Source: an uncultured Eubacterium sp.
GTDB taxonomy: Bacteria; Bacillota; Clostridia; Peptostreptococcales; Anaerovoracaceae
DNA length: 49,287 nucleotides
Assembly (NCBI GenBank): GCA_900543485.1
Contig: UQRM01000017.1
Location: forward strand, 1 to 49,287
Direction of reading: 5' to 3'
The notes under the pieces are model-generated. The model saw only the letters and a program-made list of their open reading frames with translations. It was not told the origin of the DNA and searched no databases. A program made the translations under genes and the position numbers. Of this stretch, positions 41,145-49,287 are shown piece after piece (positions within the stretch are counted from its first letter, which is position 1; every line of letters begins with the position of its first letter).

Positions 41145-41280
41145 ACAGGAGCGTGGTATAATGAATACTGCGATTAGATACGGCTTCGCCGAAAGGTAGT
41201 ATTCATTGAAACACGCTTCGACAAGCTCGCGTGTTATAATGAACTCTGCGATTGGACACGGCTTCGCCGGGCGCTCCTGT
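41145..41280 (+). repeat. Dispersed two-hairpin repeat, long composite copy
   Basis: A perfect 9-bp inverted pair ACAGGAGCG/CGCTCCTGT bounds 136 nt. Inside: AATGAATACT/AGTATTCATT (41160-41207) enclosing CGGC-TTC-GCCG, then AACACGC/GCGTGTT (41210-41235), then a second partial copy of the first segment starting TATAATGAA at 41235. The TATAATGAA...CTGCGATT...GGCTTCGCCG block thus occurs twice. No ORF is present. It may be a structured RNA, or a palindromic repeat of the REP/BOX kind. Confidence 0.6.
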
Positions 41281-41385
41281 TATTTCTAATGGAATTCTAA
41301 TTTTTCTCAAATAGTCGTTTAATCTCCATAGTCTACTATCTGATCATCGGATAAATAAAAACTGTTTGAGAGAAAGGAATGAAAA

Positions 41386-42081
41386 ATGGACAACCTGAAA
41401 AAAGTGGAAAAGCTCATGGAAAGAGCTGACGTATCATATGAAGAAGCAAAGGCTGTGCTGGAGGAATGTGACTGGGATGTCTTAGAAGCCGTAGTAAAGC
41501 TTGAGTCCCAGGGAAAGCTGAAAAAAAACGCCTCTACCGCATCTTACTCCACCGACGGCAGCGCCGGCGGACAGGACTCCAAAAGCCCGCAGGAAATGGC
41601 AAAAAGCTATGAGGATTATACCAAAAACCATGAGAACAAGGAGCGCAGTGCTTTTCACACACTGTGGAAAGCAATAAAGCTGGTCCTGAAAAAGAGCTGT
41701 GAAAATACTTTCATAGTAAAAAAAGACAGCAAGATCATCATGGAAATGCCAGTCCTTCTGATGGCGATCCTGATGATATGCTTCTTCTGGATACTTCTGA
41801 TATTGATGGTCATCAGCCTGTTCTGCGGGTTCAGCTATGGTTTCTCAGGCCCTGAACTGGGACGCGACAATGTCAACAATGCCATGGGCAGGGCCAGCGA
41901 AATGGCAGAGAACATAAAAGCCGACATCATCTCAGAGGCCCATAACCACGAAAGGGCTTCTTCGGAAAAAGGCAGCGGGAACACACAAGCCGCAGATGAC
42001 GGAGCTCACGCAGATGCCAACAAAACAGGATCCGGATCGGAAGATGCCCCTTCAACTGATGATAAGGATATGAAAAGGTAA
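41386..42081 (+). CDS. UBA/TS-N-like protein with membrane-associated central domain
   Basis: A 231-residue protein. Residues 1-42 form a UBA/TS-N-type three-helix domain (VEKLMERADVSYEEAKAVLE, ECDWDVLEAVVKLESQGKL). A linker leads to a DUF4342-like segment (AIKLVLKKSCENTFIVKKDS) and two tightly packed hydrophobic stretches (PVLLMAILMICFFWILLILM, VISLFCGFSYGFSG). The C-terminal ~70 residues are polar and low-complexity, probably disordered. ATG at 41386 follows AGAAAGGAATG. It ends four bases before the response regulator and is co-transcribed with that two-component pair, perhaps as an accessory sensor. Confidence 0.85.
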   Translation: MDNLKKVEKLMERADVSYEEAKAVLEECDWDVLEAVVKLESQGKLKKNASTASYSTDGSAGGQDSKSPQEMAKSYEDYTKNHENKERSAFHTLWKAIKLVLKKSCENTFIVKKDSKIIMEMPVLLMAILMICFFWILLILMVISLFCGFSYGFSGPELGRDNVNNAMGRASEMAENIKADIISEAHNHERASSEKGSGNTQAADDGAHADANKTGSGSEDAPSTDDKDMKR

Positions 42082-42084
42082 GAT

Positions 42085-42759
42085 ATGACTGAAAAAATAC
42101 TGATAATCGAAGACGAAGATAAGATTGCCAGATTCATCGAACTTGAGCTTTCCCACGAAGGCTACGATGTGTCTAAGGAAAATAACGGCAGGACAGGGCT
42201 TGAAGCGGCCGAAAGCGGCCGCTTCGACTTGATCCTGCTGGACATCATGCTTCCGGAGCTCAACGGACTGGAAGTACTGAGGCGCCTCAGGCGTTCCTCC
42301 GATATCCCTGTCATCATGCTGACTGCCCGGGATGCAGTCAATGACAAGGTCTCGGGACTGGACATGGGCGCTGACGATTACATAACCAAGCCCTTCGCTA
42401 TCGAAGAACTGCTGGCTCGCATCAGAGTAGCACTGAAACGCAATCGGTCTGCGGACAGGTCCTCTTCTGTCCTGACGGCAGGCAAGCTAACGCTGGACAA
42501 AGACGCCCATACCGTCACTTACGATGGACAGACTGTGGATCTGACCAACCGCGAATTTCTGTTGCTGGAGACCCTCATGGAAAACAGGTCCATCGTCCTT
42601 TCCCGAGACACGCTCCTGGAAAAGGTCTGGGGTTATGATTACATGGGAGAAACCAACGTGGTCGACGTCTACATATATTATCTCAGGAATAAGATAGATG
42701 ACAGATTCGGCGAAAAAATCATTGAAACAGTCCGAAGCGTGGGGTATGTGATAAAATGA
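42085..42759 (+). CDS. OmpR-family response regulator
   Basis: A 224-residue regulator. The receiver domain has IIEDEDKIARF, phospho-acceptor Asp in DLILLDIMLPELNG, and Lys in DDYITKPFAIEE. The winged-helix DNA-binding domain shows LTNREFLLLETLMENRSIVL and the terminal TVRSVGYVIK. ATG at 42085 directly follows the upstream gene with AAGGTAAG as site. The kinase gene overlaps its stop as ATGA. Target genes are not defined; the convergent cell-wall hydrolase is one candidate. Confidence 0.94.
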   Translation: MTEKILIIEDEDKIARFIELELSHEGYDVSKENNGRTGLEAAESGRFDLILLDIMLPELNGLEVLRRLRRSSDIPVIMLTARDAVNDKVSGLDMGADDYITKPFAIEELLARIRVALKRNRSADRSSSVLTAGKLTLDKDAHTVTYDGQTVDLTNREFLLLETLMENRSIVLSRDTLLEKVWGYDYMGETNVVDVYIYYLRNKIDDRFGEKIIETVRSVGYVIK

Positions 42760-44162
42760 ACAGCGGCAAAAGACAAAACAGCGATAACAAAAGGACCAGA
42801 TCCATATCAAGAAAGATAAACAGACGGCTGCTGAGGAAACTCCTCTCCTCCTTCATCCTGATGGACATCATCATCGTGGTGATGGCCGTCTTTTTCTGGT
42901 GCCATTCCGCCGAAACGGGTAATGGCGACAAATTCAGCATTTCCAATCAACGGAGCTTTTCATCAGTGACTTCTCTCGAGCCTGATGAAAAAAACGGAAG
43001 CTCAGACGTCTCCGATGCACAGGACATACACGAAGCATATGCCGATTATCTTGAAGCAAAGGACAACAACATCTCCTCGGTTTTTCCCGGGAAATTCAGA
43101 GACACTCTCGCAGAAAGCATGTACAGTTACGAGGACGACAGCGGCAAAATGCGTCACGTCTATTCAGGCACATTCCTGCTGAGCCTGTTTTCATGTGTGT
43201 ATATCACGGCCATCATCCAGCTGCTGACCATAGCAGGCGTTTTGATATCAGGAGCGCGGAAAATAAGGCGCTATCTGGCTCCGCTGGATGAACTGGCTTT
43301 CAAAGCCCAATTCCTCAGCGATGCCGCCCGTTTCGACCAGCAATCTCTCCAGGAGCTTGAGGACGCTATCGACGCTATAAGCCCGTCAGGTGAAGGAGCC
43401 CGCATACATACGGGAAATTCAGAAATGGAAAATCTGGAAACCTCCATAAACCACCTGCTGGAAAGGATGAGGGAAAGCTACAGTCAGCAGTCGCGCTTCG
43501 TCTCCGATGCCTCCCACGAACTGCGGACTCCCATTTCCGTCCTCCAGGGATATGTGGATATGCTGGATCGCTGGGGCAAAGATGACGAAAAGATACTGGA
43601 CGAATCTATCGACGCCATCAAGAGCGAGACGGAGCACATGAAAAGGCTGGTGGAGCAGCTGCTGTTCCTGGCCAGAAGTGATAGCGGCAGGACCAAACTT
43701 ACCATGGAAGAGTTCTCCCTAAACGATATGATGAAGGAAGTATGCGACGAGTCCTCGATGATAGACGAAAAACATAAATATATCTTCAAACCATGGAACG
43801 ACGATATACGCGTCACGGGTGATATGGCTATGCTGAAACAGACAGCCAGGATACTGGCGGAAAACGCAGCCAGATATACGCCTGAAGAAGGCGCCATCAC
43901 CATGAGCACATCCATGGAGATCTCAGAAGATGAAGCAGCCCGTCCCGCATTCACTATCCAGGACGAAGGCATAGGGATATCATCAGAAGCCCTTTCCCAT
44001 ATATTCGACAGGTTCTACAGATCCGATCCGGCCAGAGCTAAGGAAAGTGGAGGCACAGGCCTGGGGCTTTCCATCGCCAAATGGATAGTCGACAGACACG
44101 GCGGCCATTTCAAGGTCCTGACTATGGAAGAAGTAGGTACCAGGATAACAGTAGTCCTCTGA
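42756..44162 (+). CDS. Sensor histidine kinase
   Basis: A 468-residue transmembrane kinase. First helix LLSSFILMDIIIVVMAVFFW, an extracytoplasmic loop of about 105 residues, second helix SCVYITAIIQLLTIAGVLIS, a HAMP-like linker, HisKA with the phospho-histidine in SDASHELRTPISVLQG, and HATPase with N-box ARILAENAARYTP, G1 QDEGIGI, F-box IFDRFYRSD and G2 GGTGLGLSIA. Domain order and length fit classical EnvZ/PhoR-like kinases. It is translationally coupled to the regulator and followed by a strong bidirectional terminator. Confidence 0.94.
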   Translation: MNSGKRQNSDNKRTRSISRKINRRLLRKLLSSFILMDIIIVVMAVFFWCHSAETGNGDKFSISNQRSFSSVTSLEPDEKNGSSDVSDAQDIHEAYADYLEAKDNNISSVFPGKFRDTLAESMYSYEDDSGKMRHVYSGTFLLSLFSCVYITAIIQLLTIAGVLISGARKIRRYLAPLDELAFKAQFLSDAARFDQQSLQELEDAIDAISPSGEGARIHTGNSEMENLETSINHLLERMRESYSQQSRFVSDASHELRTPISVLQGYVDMLDRWGKDDEKILDESIDAIKSETEHMKRLVEQLLFLARSDSGRTKLTMEEFSLNDMMKEVCDESSMIDEKHKYIFKPWNDDIRVTGDMAMLKQTARILAENAARYTPEEGAITMSTSMEISEDEAARPAFTIQDEGIGISSEALSHIFDRFYRSDPARAKESGGTGLGLSIAKWIVDRHGGHFKVLTMEEVGTRITVVL

Positions 44163-44176
44163 TTCAGAGCGATATG

Positions 44177-44227
44177 AAAAAAGGCCGCCGCGCCGACGAA
44201 GGGATCTCGTCAACACGGCAGCCTTTT
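44177..44227. terminator. Bidirectional terminator between kinase and glucosaminidase genes
   Basis: AAAAAAGGC pairs with GCCTTTTT, with interrupted inner stems CCG/CGG and GACGA/TCGTC. Located between convergent genes. Confidence 0.82.
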
Positions 44228-44239
44228 TATCTCTTATTT

Positions 44240-47089
44240 TCAGCTATCGATCCTTTTCTTTCTGGTAATGATGAGTACTGTCGCTCCAAGAGCGGCTGCA
44301 GTCGCCAACATCATCCACAGTCCAATCAGAGATGCATCGCCTGTTGCAGCACTCTTATCATCCTGAGCCGCCGCGTCTGTACTTCCGGCAGTCGTGTCGG
44401 AAGTTCCGTCAGCGCTGCCGTCTCCGGTCGTCGTCTGATCATTGGAAGCAGTCACGGTATCCGTGCTGCCCTCTTCATTGCCGGAACCATTGGCATCACC
44501 TGAATTTCCGGAATCATCCGACTGAACTTCTTCACCGCTGCCTCCGGTGCTGTCGCTTTCACTGCCGCCGGAGACTCCGTTGTCGACAGCATTATCGCTG
44601 CCTGCGGAAGTATCATCTTCAGATGTATCTGAGTCACCTGCTGCGCTCTCCACCGCCAATACTATCGGAGACAGACTATCCAGCTCCACTGTTACCTTCC
44701 CCTTTTCTGCCGTCACGACATATGTCTCCATATAGGTGACATCATCCACTTCTTTATAATGGAGCACTGTTATATCCTTGCCATCATATTCCTCACCCAC
44801 ATCAAAGGTAAGAACGATGGACTCGGCCGTCTCGCTCAGAGAAACATCATATACACCCAGTATATCCATGTCGGAAACAGGCTCGACGAGAGTTTCATAA
44901 GAATCATCCTTTTCATCGATGCTCTCGACGGTCAGCTGAACCTTCTCAGGATCCACGCCGTCGCCGAAGACAGCGGAAACTTCCAGACCAGTTTCTTCAT
45001 CGACAAGCTGCAGATCGTCAGACACTTCCTCGGCTTTCGCCGTGACCGTGACCGTTGCTGAAGCTGACTTGCTGCTGTCCACCGTCGAGGTGGCTTTTAC
45101 CGTCAGCGTTTTCGTACTCTCATCTTCGCCTATAGTCAGTTTTCCGTTCTCGTCTATAGATGTCGAATCGCTCTCATTTCCCTGTACCGACCATGTCACT
45201 TCCTGAGATGGATCTCCTGTTCCCAATACTGCCACGCCAAAAGTCCTGGAGCTGCCTTGTTCAAGGGATATCTCCGAAGGATCGATCTTCACCTCGTCCA
45301 CAGTGGCTTTCGCTTTTACCGTTATGGCCTGGGAAGCTGTCTTGGTGACGCCTCCGCTGGTATAGCTTATGGTCACGCTGGTATCGCTGGTTTTGAGAGC
45401 GTCCGTCGAATATGAAACACTACCGCTCACATCGGTAGCAGTGCCGTCGCTCCATTTGGCAGTCACCTTCATACCGGTCGCGTCGAATTTCTCACCTTCC
45501 GTATAACTTGTCTTAGTCGGCGCCGTAGTTATAGAGATGGATGAAAGCGTTGCCGGCTCAGGCTCTGATTCTTCGGTGCTGCTCCCATCGTTGACGATAT
45601 CCACGTAATCAGATGATATGTAAGCATACATACTGCTGAAGCTGTACTGGCCGGAGCTGCTGTTAAGAGCTGTCCTTCCGCTGTTGAGGACGCCGTCGCT
45701 CTGTATCCTGTAGAATGAGTTGGTAGCTGTTTCATCCAGTATCAGTACCGCGTAATTAGATACCGCTCCCGTATCATAAAGCACCGTGCTGGACGTGGAC
45801 GCTCCATTCCTTACATTGACCGTATCATGATTTGAATTTATAGTATCCTTGATCCCTATAGTATACTTGTCGTAATCCTGGCTGCCCTGAGACTTGTCCA
45901 ATGTATAGGCCACGTTGGCCGCCTTTTCTCCCCAGTACGGGTCGGAAGCGTACTTCACATTGAGTCCGCTGCCCTTGTTGCCCAAAAATCCGCCGAAATA
46001 GCGCCAGTCTTCAGGATCCAGATACCCTCTGGACATATATCCATTGGCGAAGTCCTGTATGCATGCCGCCACACTGGCAAATGTATCGGCGCTGGTGCCC
46101 GGTGAACTGTCTACCGCATTGAGTCCGAAGAGATTGTTCTTGCTCTGACAGATGCTGCTTGTCCCCCAGGCGCTCTCGTTGGCGGCTATGCCAGCCATCA
46201 GCAGTCCGTTGACACCATATGTATCCTGGTTGGTGACGATAGTGCTCCCTATGTTGTACATCTTGGAGCTGCTGCTCACCTTGCTGTTTATCATGGAATT
46301 GAGAGTGCTGCTGCTATAGGAAGTAGTGCTTCTCATAGGCAGGTACTGATAGTAATTGTAATAAGGGTCGTCGGGGTTCACCGAATTGTCCCTCGTGTTG
46401 TTCCGATAATCTGACAGCATGGTAGCATAATTAGTATAGAAATAATGACCATCATAGCTGTAATAAGTCGTCCCCGACTTCAGATAAGAAGGAGCCTCTC
46501 CGTTATCCAGCGTCGTTCTGTATCCCGGAGTCGTCATATCGCACACTATACCGTGGATGAGTCTCCCACTGTTGACGTAATATCCGCTGACTACCGCCGC
46601 CTCGCTCAGCGGTATCACGTCTACCTCTGAGCTGCTGACAAGGCCAATGACTCCTGACAGCATGAACTTCACTTTGCCATTCTCCGTCCCAAGATAGGCC
46701 GCGTCCGCGCCGTAATCTCCATTGGTATATCCTGAAGCTCCCGTACCGTACTCAGTATATGAAGTAGTCTCATTACTCTTGGTATTGAAATTCACAACGT
46801 ATGTCGTACTGCTGGCCGATCGGAGCTTCGACTGAGCCGACGGGTTTTTCACCGCCTCATCCTCCATCGAACCGTCAGTATCGCCAACCTCCTCGATGTT
46901 ACCATTCACATCCATCGAAGTCACAGAATCCTCTCTCGTTTGGTTTTCGTCCTCCAGGACCTGCGGTTCCTCCGATGTCTGTGACCCTTGTCCGTCATTT
47001 GCCTCCGCTGCGCTGCTCTCCAATAAAGATACCCCGTTAAAGATCATACACAGTGAAAGCACGAACACCAATAATCTTCGTCTTTTCAC
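44240..47089 (-). CDS. Secreted glucosaminidase with SH3 and Ig-like domains, C-terminal membrane anchor
   Basis: A 949-residue surface protein. The signal peptide is VKRRRLLVFVLSLCMIFNGV. A region of unknown fold is followed by a glucosaminidase domain (~residues 270-430) with the catalytic Glu in GIAANESAWGTSSICQSKNN and GLFGL-type core. A bacterial SH3 domain follows (VNVRNGASTSSTVLYDTG). Then come Ig-like repeats: a Big_3-like unit near SSISITTAPTKTSYTEGEKF and a Big_2-like unit near VDEVKIDPSEISLEQGSSRT. A Ser/Gly/Asp-rich stalk leads to AATGDASLIG, a hydrophobic helix and RKKR, resembling a sortase tail without a clear LPxTG. The GTG at 47089 has AAGGAGG upstream. It probably cuts peptidoglycan glycan strands at the cell surface. 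Confidence 0.9.
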   Translation of the reverse strand: MKRRRLLVFVLSLCMIFNGVSLLESSAAEANDGQGSQTSEEPQVLEDENQTREDSVTSMDVNGNIEEVGDTDGSMEDEAVKNPSAQSKLRSASSTTYVVNFNTKSNETTSYTEYGTGASGYTNGDYGADAAYLGTENGKVKFMLSGVIGLVSSSEVDVIPLSEAAVVSGYYVNSGRLIHGIVCDMTTPGYRTTLDNGEAPSYLKSGTTYYSYDGHYFYTNYATMLSDYRNNTRDNSVNPDDPYYNYYQYLPMRSTTSYSSSTLNSMINSKVSSSSKMYNIGSTIVTNQDTYGVNGLLMAGIAANESAWGTSSICQSKNNLFGLNAVDSSPGTSADTFASVAACIQDFANGYMSRGYLDPEDWRYFGGFLGNKGSGLNVKYASDPYWGEKAANVAYTLDKSQGSQDYDKYTIGIKDTINSNHDTVNVRNGASTSSTVLYDTGAVSNYAVLILDETATNSFYRIQSDGVLNSGRTALNSSSGQYSFSSMYAYISSDYVDIVNDGSSTEESEPEPATLSSISITTAPTKTSYTEGEKFDATGMKVTAKWSDGTATDVSGSVSYSTDALKTSDTSVTISYTSGGVTKTASQAITVKAKATVDEVKIDPSEISLEQGSSRTFGVAVLGTGDPSQEVTWSVQGNESDSTSIDENGKLTIGEDESTKTLTVKATSTVDSSKSASATVTVTAKAEEVSDDLQLVDEETGLEVSAVFGDGVDPEKVQLTVESIDEKDDSYETLVEPVSDMDILGVYDVSLSETAESIVLTFDVGEEYDGKDITVLHYKEVDDVTYMETYVVTAEKGKVTVELDSLSPIVLAVESAAGDSDTSEDDTSAGSDNAVDNGVSGGSESDSTGGSGEEVQSDDSGNSGDANGSGNEEGSTDTVTASNDQTTTGDGSADGTSDTTAGSTDAAAQDDKSAATGDASLIGLWMMLATAAALGATVLIITRKKRIDS

Positions 47090-47487
47090 CTCTGTCCTCC
47101 TTTTAAAACATCTTGAAATAATATCTGCAGATAAAAATCCATCTGTTTCGCCAAGCCTGTGTGATGACAAATCCCGTATACCGCCCCTCCTTTCTGCCTT
47201 TTTTTACTATTTATACCAGTCATCACATTTACGCAAGGCGTTTGTTTATGATTACCATATCTATATTATGTAAATCATTTTCTTGGTTCAAAACCTTTTC
47301 TTACCATTTTTCCCCAGAGATTTTTTCCCACGTCACCATCTCTGTATTTCTGCCGCATCTCGGGGTTTCCCCTTTTCAATTTCGTCATTTGTAACGCTTT
47401 TTCGCCATTTTAATTTACATAATTCAAAATCAGTAGACCTGATTTTTGTACCTTTTCTGCGCTCTTTTTTGGCATTTTTGTGTGCAT
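47090..47487 (-). other. Long 5' leader of the glucosaminidase gene
   Basis: About 390 bases separate the candidate promoter from the start codon. A CAAAATCAG/CTGATTTTTG hairpin with one bulged T lies at 47425-47448, and a CAGAT/ATCTG hairpin lies shortly before the ribosome binding site. I looked for a c-di-AMP (ydaO) riboswitch, which often precedes such wall hydrolases, and did not see its conserved blocks. No ORF of useful size is present. Confidence 0.45.
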
Positions 47488-47516
47488 ATAATACCGCATA
47501 AACGTTGAAATGTCAA
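47488..47516 (-). promoter_or_regulatory. Promoter of the glucosaminidase gene
   Basis: On the minus strand TTGACA (47511-47516) and TATTAT (47488-47493) are separated by 17 bases, close to consensus. Confidence 0.75.
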
Positions 47517-47663
47517 TGTTTTCATGGATTTCTCCCTGCAATTTTCACATTTCATTTTCGTCAAATTTTGCTGTTTTTCAAAAATTATTTTTCTCTTCTC
47601 TTTTCCCTGTGGCAAATCAAAAAGCACTCCATGACGATCTTCAGTCACCCTGTCCAACGCAAA

Positions 47664-47693
47664 TAAAAACCTGCAGGCTTTAAAACTGCAGGT
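47664..47693 (-). terminator. Terminator after the DUF4186 gene
   Basis: On the minus strand ACCTGCAG pairs with CTGCAGGT and is followed by TTTTTATTT. It lies 12 bases past the stop. Confidence 0.88.
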
Positions 47694-47704
47694 CCCGTTC
47701 ACCG

Positions 47705-48064
47705 CTATATATTCTCCATTTCCCGCTTTATCCATGCCATCAGCAAGTTTATTATCCGCCTCTGCTGATCCGCCGTAAGCTCCGTCCCCCGTGGGACACG
47801 ATACCATTTTTCCAGACAACCTCTGCAGCAGCATCCACAGGCATGCTGCGCCTTGAACACCGGATGGCCCCTCATAGGCGTCTGTTTTCCATCATTGGAT
47901 ATCTCTGCAGGAGCCAGCCGCTTAGCGATGAATCCCTCCGCGTGGCTTCTAATGACTTCCATACCTTTTTCTTCCACATAACGCCGTTCCTTATCATCCA
48001 GATGGAACCCGGCACGGAACTTCGACGTCCTGAGCCTGGCCAATGCCTGGTCTATCGTCTGCAT
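47705..48064 (-). CDS. DUF4186 family protein
   Basis: A 119-residue protein with the family's conserved blocks: RLAPAEISNDGKQTPMRGHP, VFKAQHACGCCCRGCLEKWY and the C-terminal RRIINLLMAWI. The cysteine cluster and histidines suggest a metal site. Biochemical function is unknown. Start ATG at 48064 (MQTIDQALARL) agrees with the family N-terminus; in-frame starts 9 and 12 bases earlier overlap the WYL stop. Co-transcribed with the WYL regulator. Confidence 0.88.
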   Translation of the reverse strand: MQTIDQALARLRTSKFRAGFHLDDKERRYVEEKGMEVIRSHAEGFIAKRLAPAEISNDGKQTPMRGHPVFKAQHACGCCCRGCLEKWYRVPRGTELTADQQRRIINLLMAWIKREMENI

Positions 48065-48072
48065 ACCATCCA

Positions 48073-49062
48073 TCACCCCTCATATCTTTCCAATATACCT
48101 TCGATGTACCGTTTATACTCTTCCTTTACATCCTCAGGACCTTCTATCGATACGCCCCTTCCCAATCCGGTTATCCATCCGAAAAACTGAGGGCTGACGG
48201 AAACAGGAACGGTCAATCTGAAGCGTTCACTGCCTTCCGGCACTATGGTGATCTCCCTGCCGAAGCGGTCCAGCATCACTCCCACCAATCTTGCCTCACA
48301 TAACAAGCTGACCTTTTCATCTACTCCACCATACATCCCGAAAGTCTTCTTGGCAAACGAAGCCAGATCGAAACCGTCAAACTTCTCACGCCCCAAACGC
48401 ACCTCCCCGGAAACCGTCACATTTCTCATCTTGTCAACGCGATAATGCTTTATTCTCCCGGACTCTTCCTCATAAGCGATCAGATAATAATTTTCGTCGT
48501 CCCAGGTGAGAGCCCACGGGCTGACGTTATAATATCGCCCGCCTCTCTTCGGTACCAATTTCTTTTCCATGCTCCATTCAGTATATTGAAAATCTATCCG
48601 CCTGTCCCGCGACAGCGCCTCGTGTATCCTGTCCACGTTGTAATATATGGTCTCATTATCCGCTTTTGGCCTGTTGATTATGAAAACATCACGTTGCAGC
48701 TGCTTCGCGTTGTTTTCACTAGTCAGCTTTTCCAGCTTGGAAATCAGTTCCCGTGATTTCTTCGTCGTTATGAATTTGGATGCCTGTACAGCATCCACTA
48801 ACAGCTTCAGTTCCGGAAGCTGGAAATCCCTTGACGCGATGTAACATCCGGCTTTTACACCGCCTTTGACCTGAACGATATCCAGTCCAAAGCTCTCCAA
48901 CGTCTCGATATCCCCGTATATGGTCTTTCTGTCCGCTGTAAGCCCCCGAGCCTTCAATGCCTTCTCCAGATCCGCCGCCGACAGGACGTGCTCCTCATCG
49001 CTGCGTTCCAGCAAAGTCTTCATTATATATAGAGTCCTCAGCTTCGTGTTTGAAACTGCCAT
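48073..49062 (-). CDS. WYL-domain transcriptional regulator
   Basis: A 329-residue regulator with an N-terminal winged helix (LSAADLEKALKARGLTADRK, TIYGDIETLESFGLDI) and a WYL domain (SPWALTWDDENYYLIAYEEE, IKHYRVDKM) followed by a WCX extension. WYL domains sense nucleic-acid-type or nucleotide ligands, and such regulators control DNA-damage or defence genes in some bacteria. Here the only co-transcribed gene is DUF4186. ATG at 49062 follows ACAGGAGGAAGAT. Confidence 0.93.
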   Translation of the reverse strand: MAVSNTKLRTLYIMKTLLERSDEEHVLSAADLEKALKARGLTADRKTIYGDIETLESFGLDIVQVKGGVKAGCYIASRDFQLPELKLLVDAVQASKFITTKKSRELISKLEKLTSENNAKQLQRDVFIINRPKADNETIYYNVDRIHEALSRDRRIDFQYTEWSMEKKLVPKRGGRYYNVSPWALTWDDENYYLIAYEEESGRIKHYRVDKMRNVTVSGEVRLGREKFDGFDLASFAKKTFGMYGGVDEKVSLLCEARLVGVMLDRFGREITIVPEGSERFRLTVPVSVSPQFFGWITGLGRGVSIEGPEDVKEEYKRYIEGILERYEG

Positions 49063-49181
49063 ATCTTCCTCCTGTCCCGAACATTTCCTGCTCTGTGCTT
49101 CTGGCGTGCCGATCGTCCTTGTCTATTTTCTTCTTAAATCTTCTTCTTCGATTTTACTATAAAGAAAGTCCGGCTTCAACC

Positions 49182-49287
49182 TCATGCCTGCGGCATTCTT
49201 CCGGTATCCACACGGCAAATAACACCTTTAGGCAATACATATACTATTACAGCCTCTGCCTTTTCCCCTATCTTGTCATATAGCCTT
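49182..49287 (-). CDS. C-terminal end of a gene running in from the right edge
   Basis: The minus strand is open from the window edge to a TGA at 49182-49184, giving about 34 residues ending RVDTGRMPQA. Too little is visible to name a family. It is co-directional with the WYL regulator, with about 120 bases between them, and codon use looks normal for the window. Confidence 0.4.
   Translation of the reverse strand, partial: RLYDKIGEKAEAVIVYVLPKGVICRVDTGRMPQA

Noticed and set aside
47420..47480. Short leader peptide starting MPKKSAEKVQKSG in the glucosaminidase leader
   Set aside because: It has no ribosome binding site and a length of only 21 codons; likely chance.

Overview
The window looks like chromosomal DNA from an anaerobic Gram-positive bacterium of the class Clostridia. 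The evidence is strong AGGAGG-type ribosome binding sites, densely overlapping genes, many OmpR two-component/ABC modules, SbcCD, a Mn-catalase, a phosphate acetyltransferase, a QueT/QueF pair and an IS110 element. Base composition is near 50% GC over most of the window. The first ~600 bases and the 2200-2800 stretch are clearly AT-richer, which suggests acquired DNA. Genus cannot be fixed from the sequence alone; an Anaerovoracaceae or Lachnospiraceae relative would fit.

Layout. 1-2300: a truncated AT-rich gene and an IS110-family element. 2300-3140: a non-coding stretch with short tandem duplications and inverted-repeat array A. 3141-6527 (minus): ECF sigma factor, membrane protein, ABC ATPase and permease, all overlapping. 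6693-7923 (minus): Xre regulator (apparently frameshifted) plus lipoprotein. 8079-9960 (minus): YtcJ-like amidohydrolase and a Cys-rich protein behind a palindromic operator candidate. 10086-14368 (minus): TetR regulator and a heterodimeric ABC exporter, with a 30-bp perfect palindrome over the promoter. 14656-15333 (plus): Mn-catalase. 15442-21443 (minus): sbcC, sbcD, an ADP-ribosylglycohydrolase and pta. 21607-23430 (minus): queT-queF-EFR1 flavodoxin/ferredoxin operon, with a long leader holding two identical 54-nt structured elements and an upstream candidate RNA. 23830-24140: degenerate array B. 24218-29181 (minus): OmpR regulator, kinase, ABC ATPase and FtsX-like permease. 29281-30622 (minus): two Xre membrane proteins and a small membrane protein. 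30729-30962: array C. 31129-35853 (minus): LysR regulator, NitT/TauT-type importer, and an SGNH-fold membrane protein directly behind the importer ATPase. 36090-39571: adenylate-forming ligase (plus) facing an MBOAT acyltransferase and an acyl carrier protein (minus), resembling a DltABC-type acylation system. 39788-40108: array D. 40179-41138: FkbM methyltransferase (plus). 41386-44162 (plus): UBA-like membrane protein with a second OmpR two-component pair. 44240-47089 (minus): a large secreted glucosaminidase with SH3 and Ig-like domains and a long leader. 47705-49062 (minus): DUF4186 protein and WYL regulator. The 3' end of another gene lies at the right edge.

The most unusual signal is a set of intergenic arrays (A, B, C, D) of fixed-length inverted-repeat units. 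Each locus has its own arm sequence and its own unit length: 41 nt in A, 46 in B, 41 in C, 34 in D. In D six units are all exactly 34 nt and fall into alternating imperfect/perfect pairs. I cannot match this to a known repeat family. Other points of interest are the duplicated queT leader element, a G8 tract that puts the MBOAT gene out of frame, and a dispersed two-hairpin repeat with compensatory base changes.
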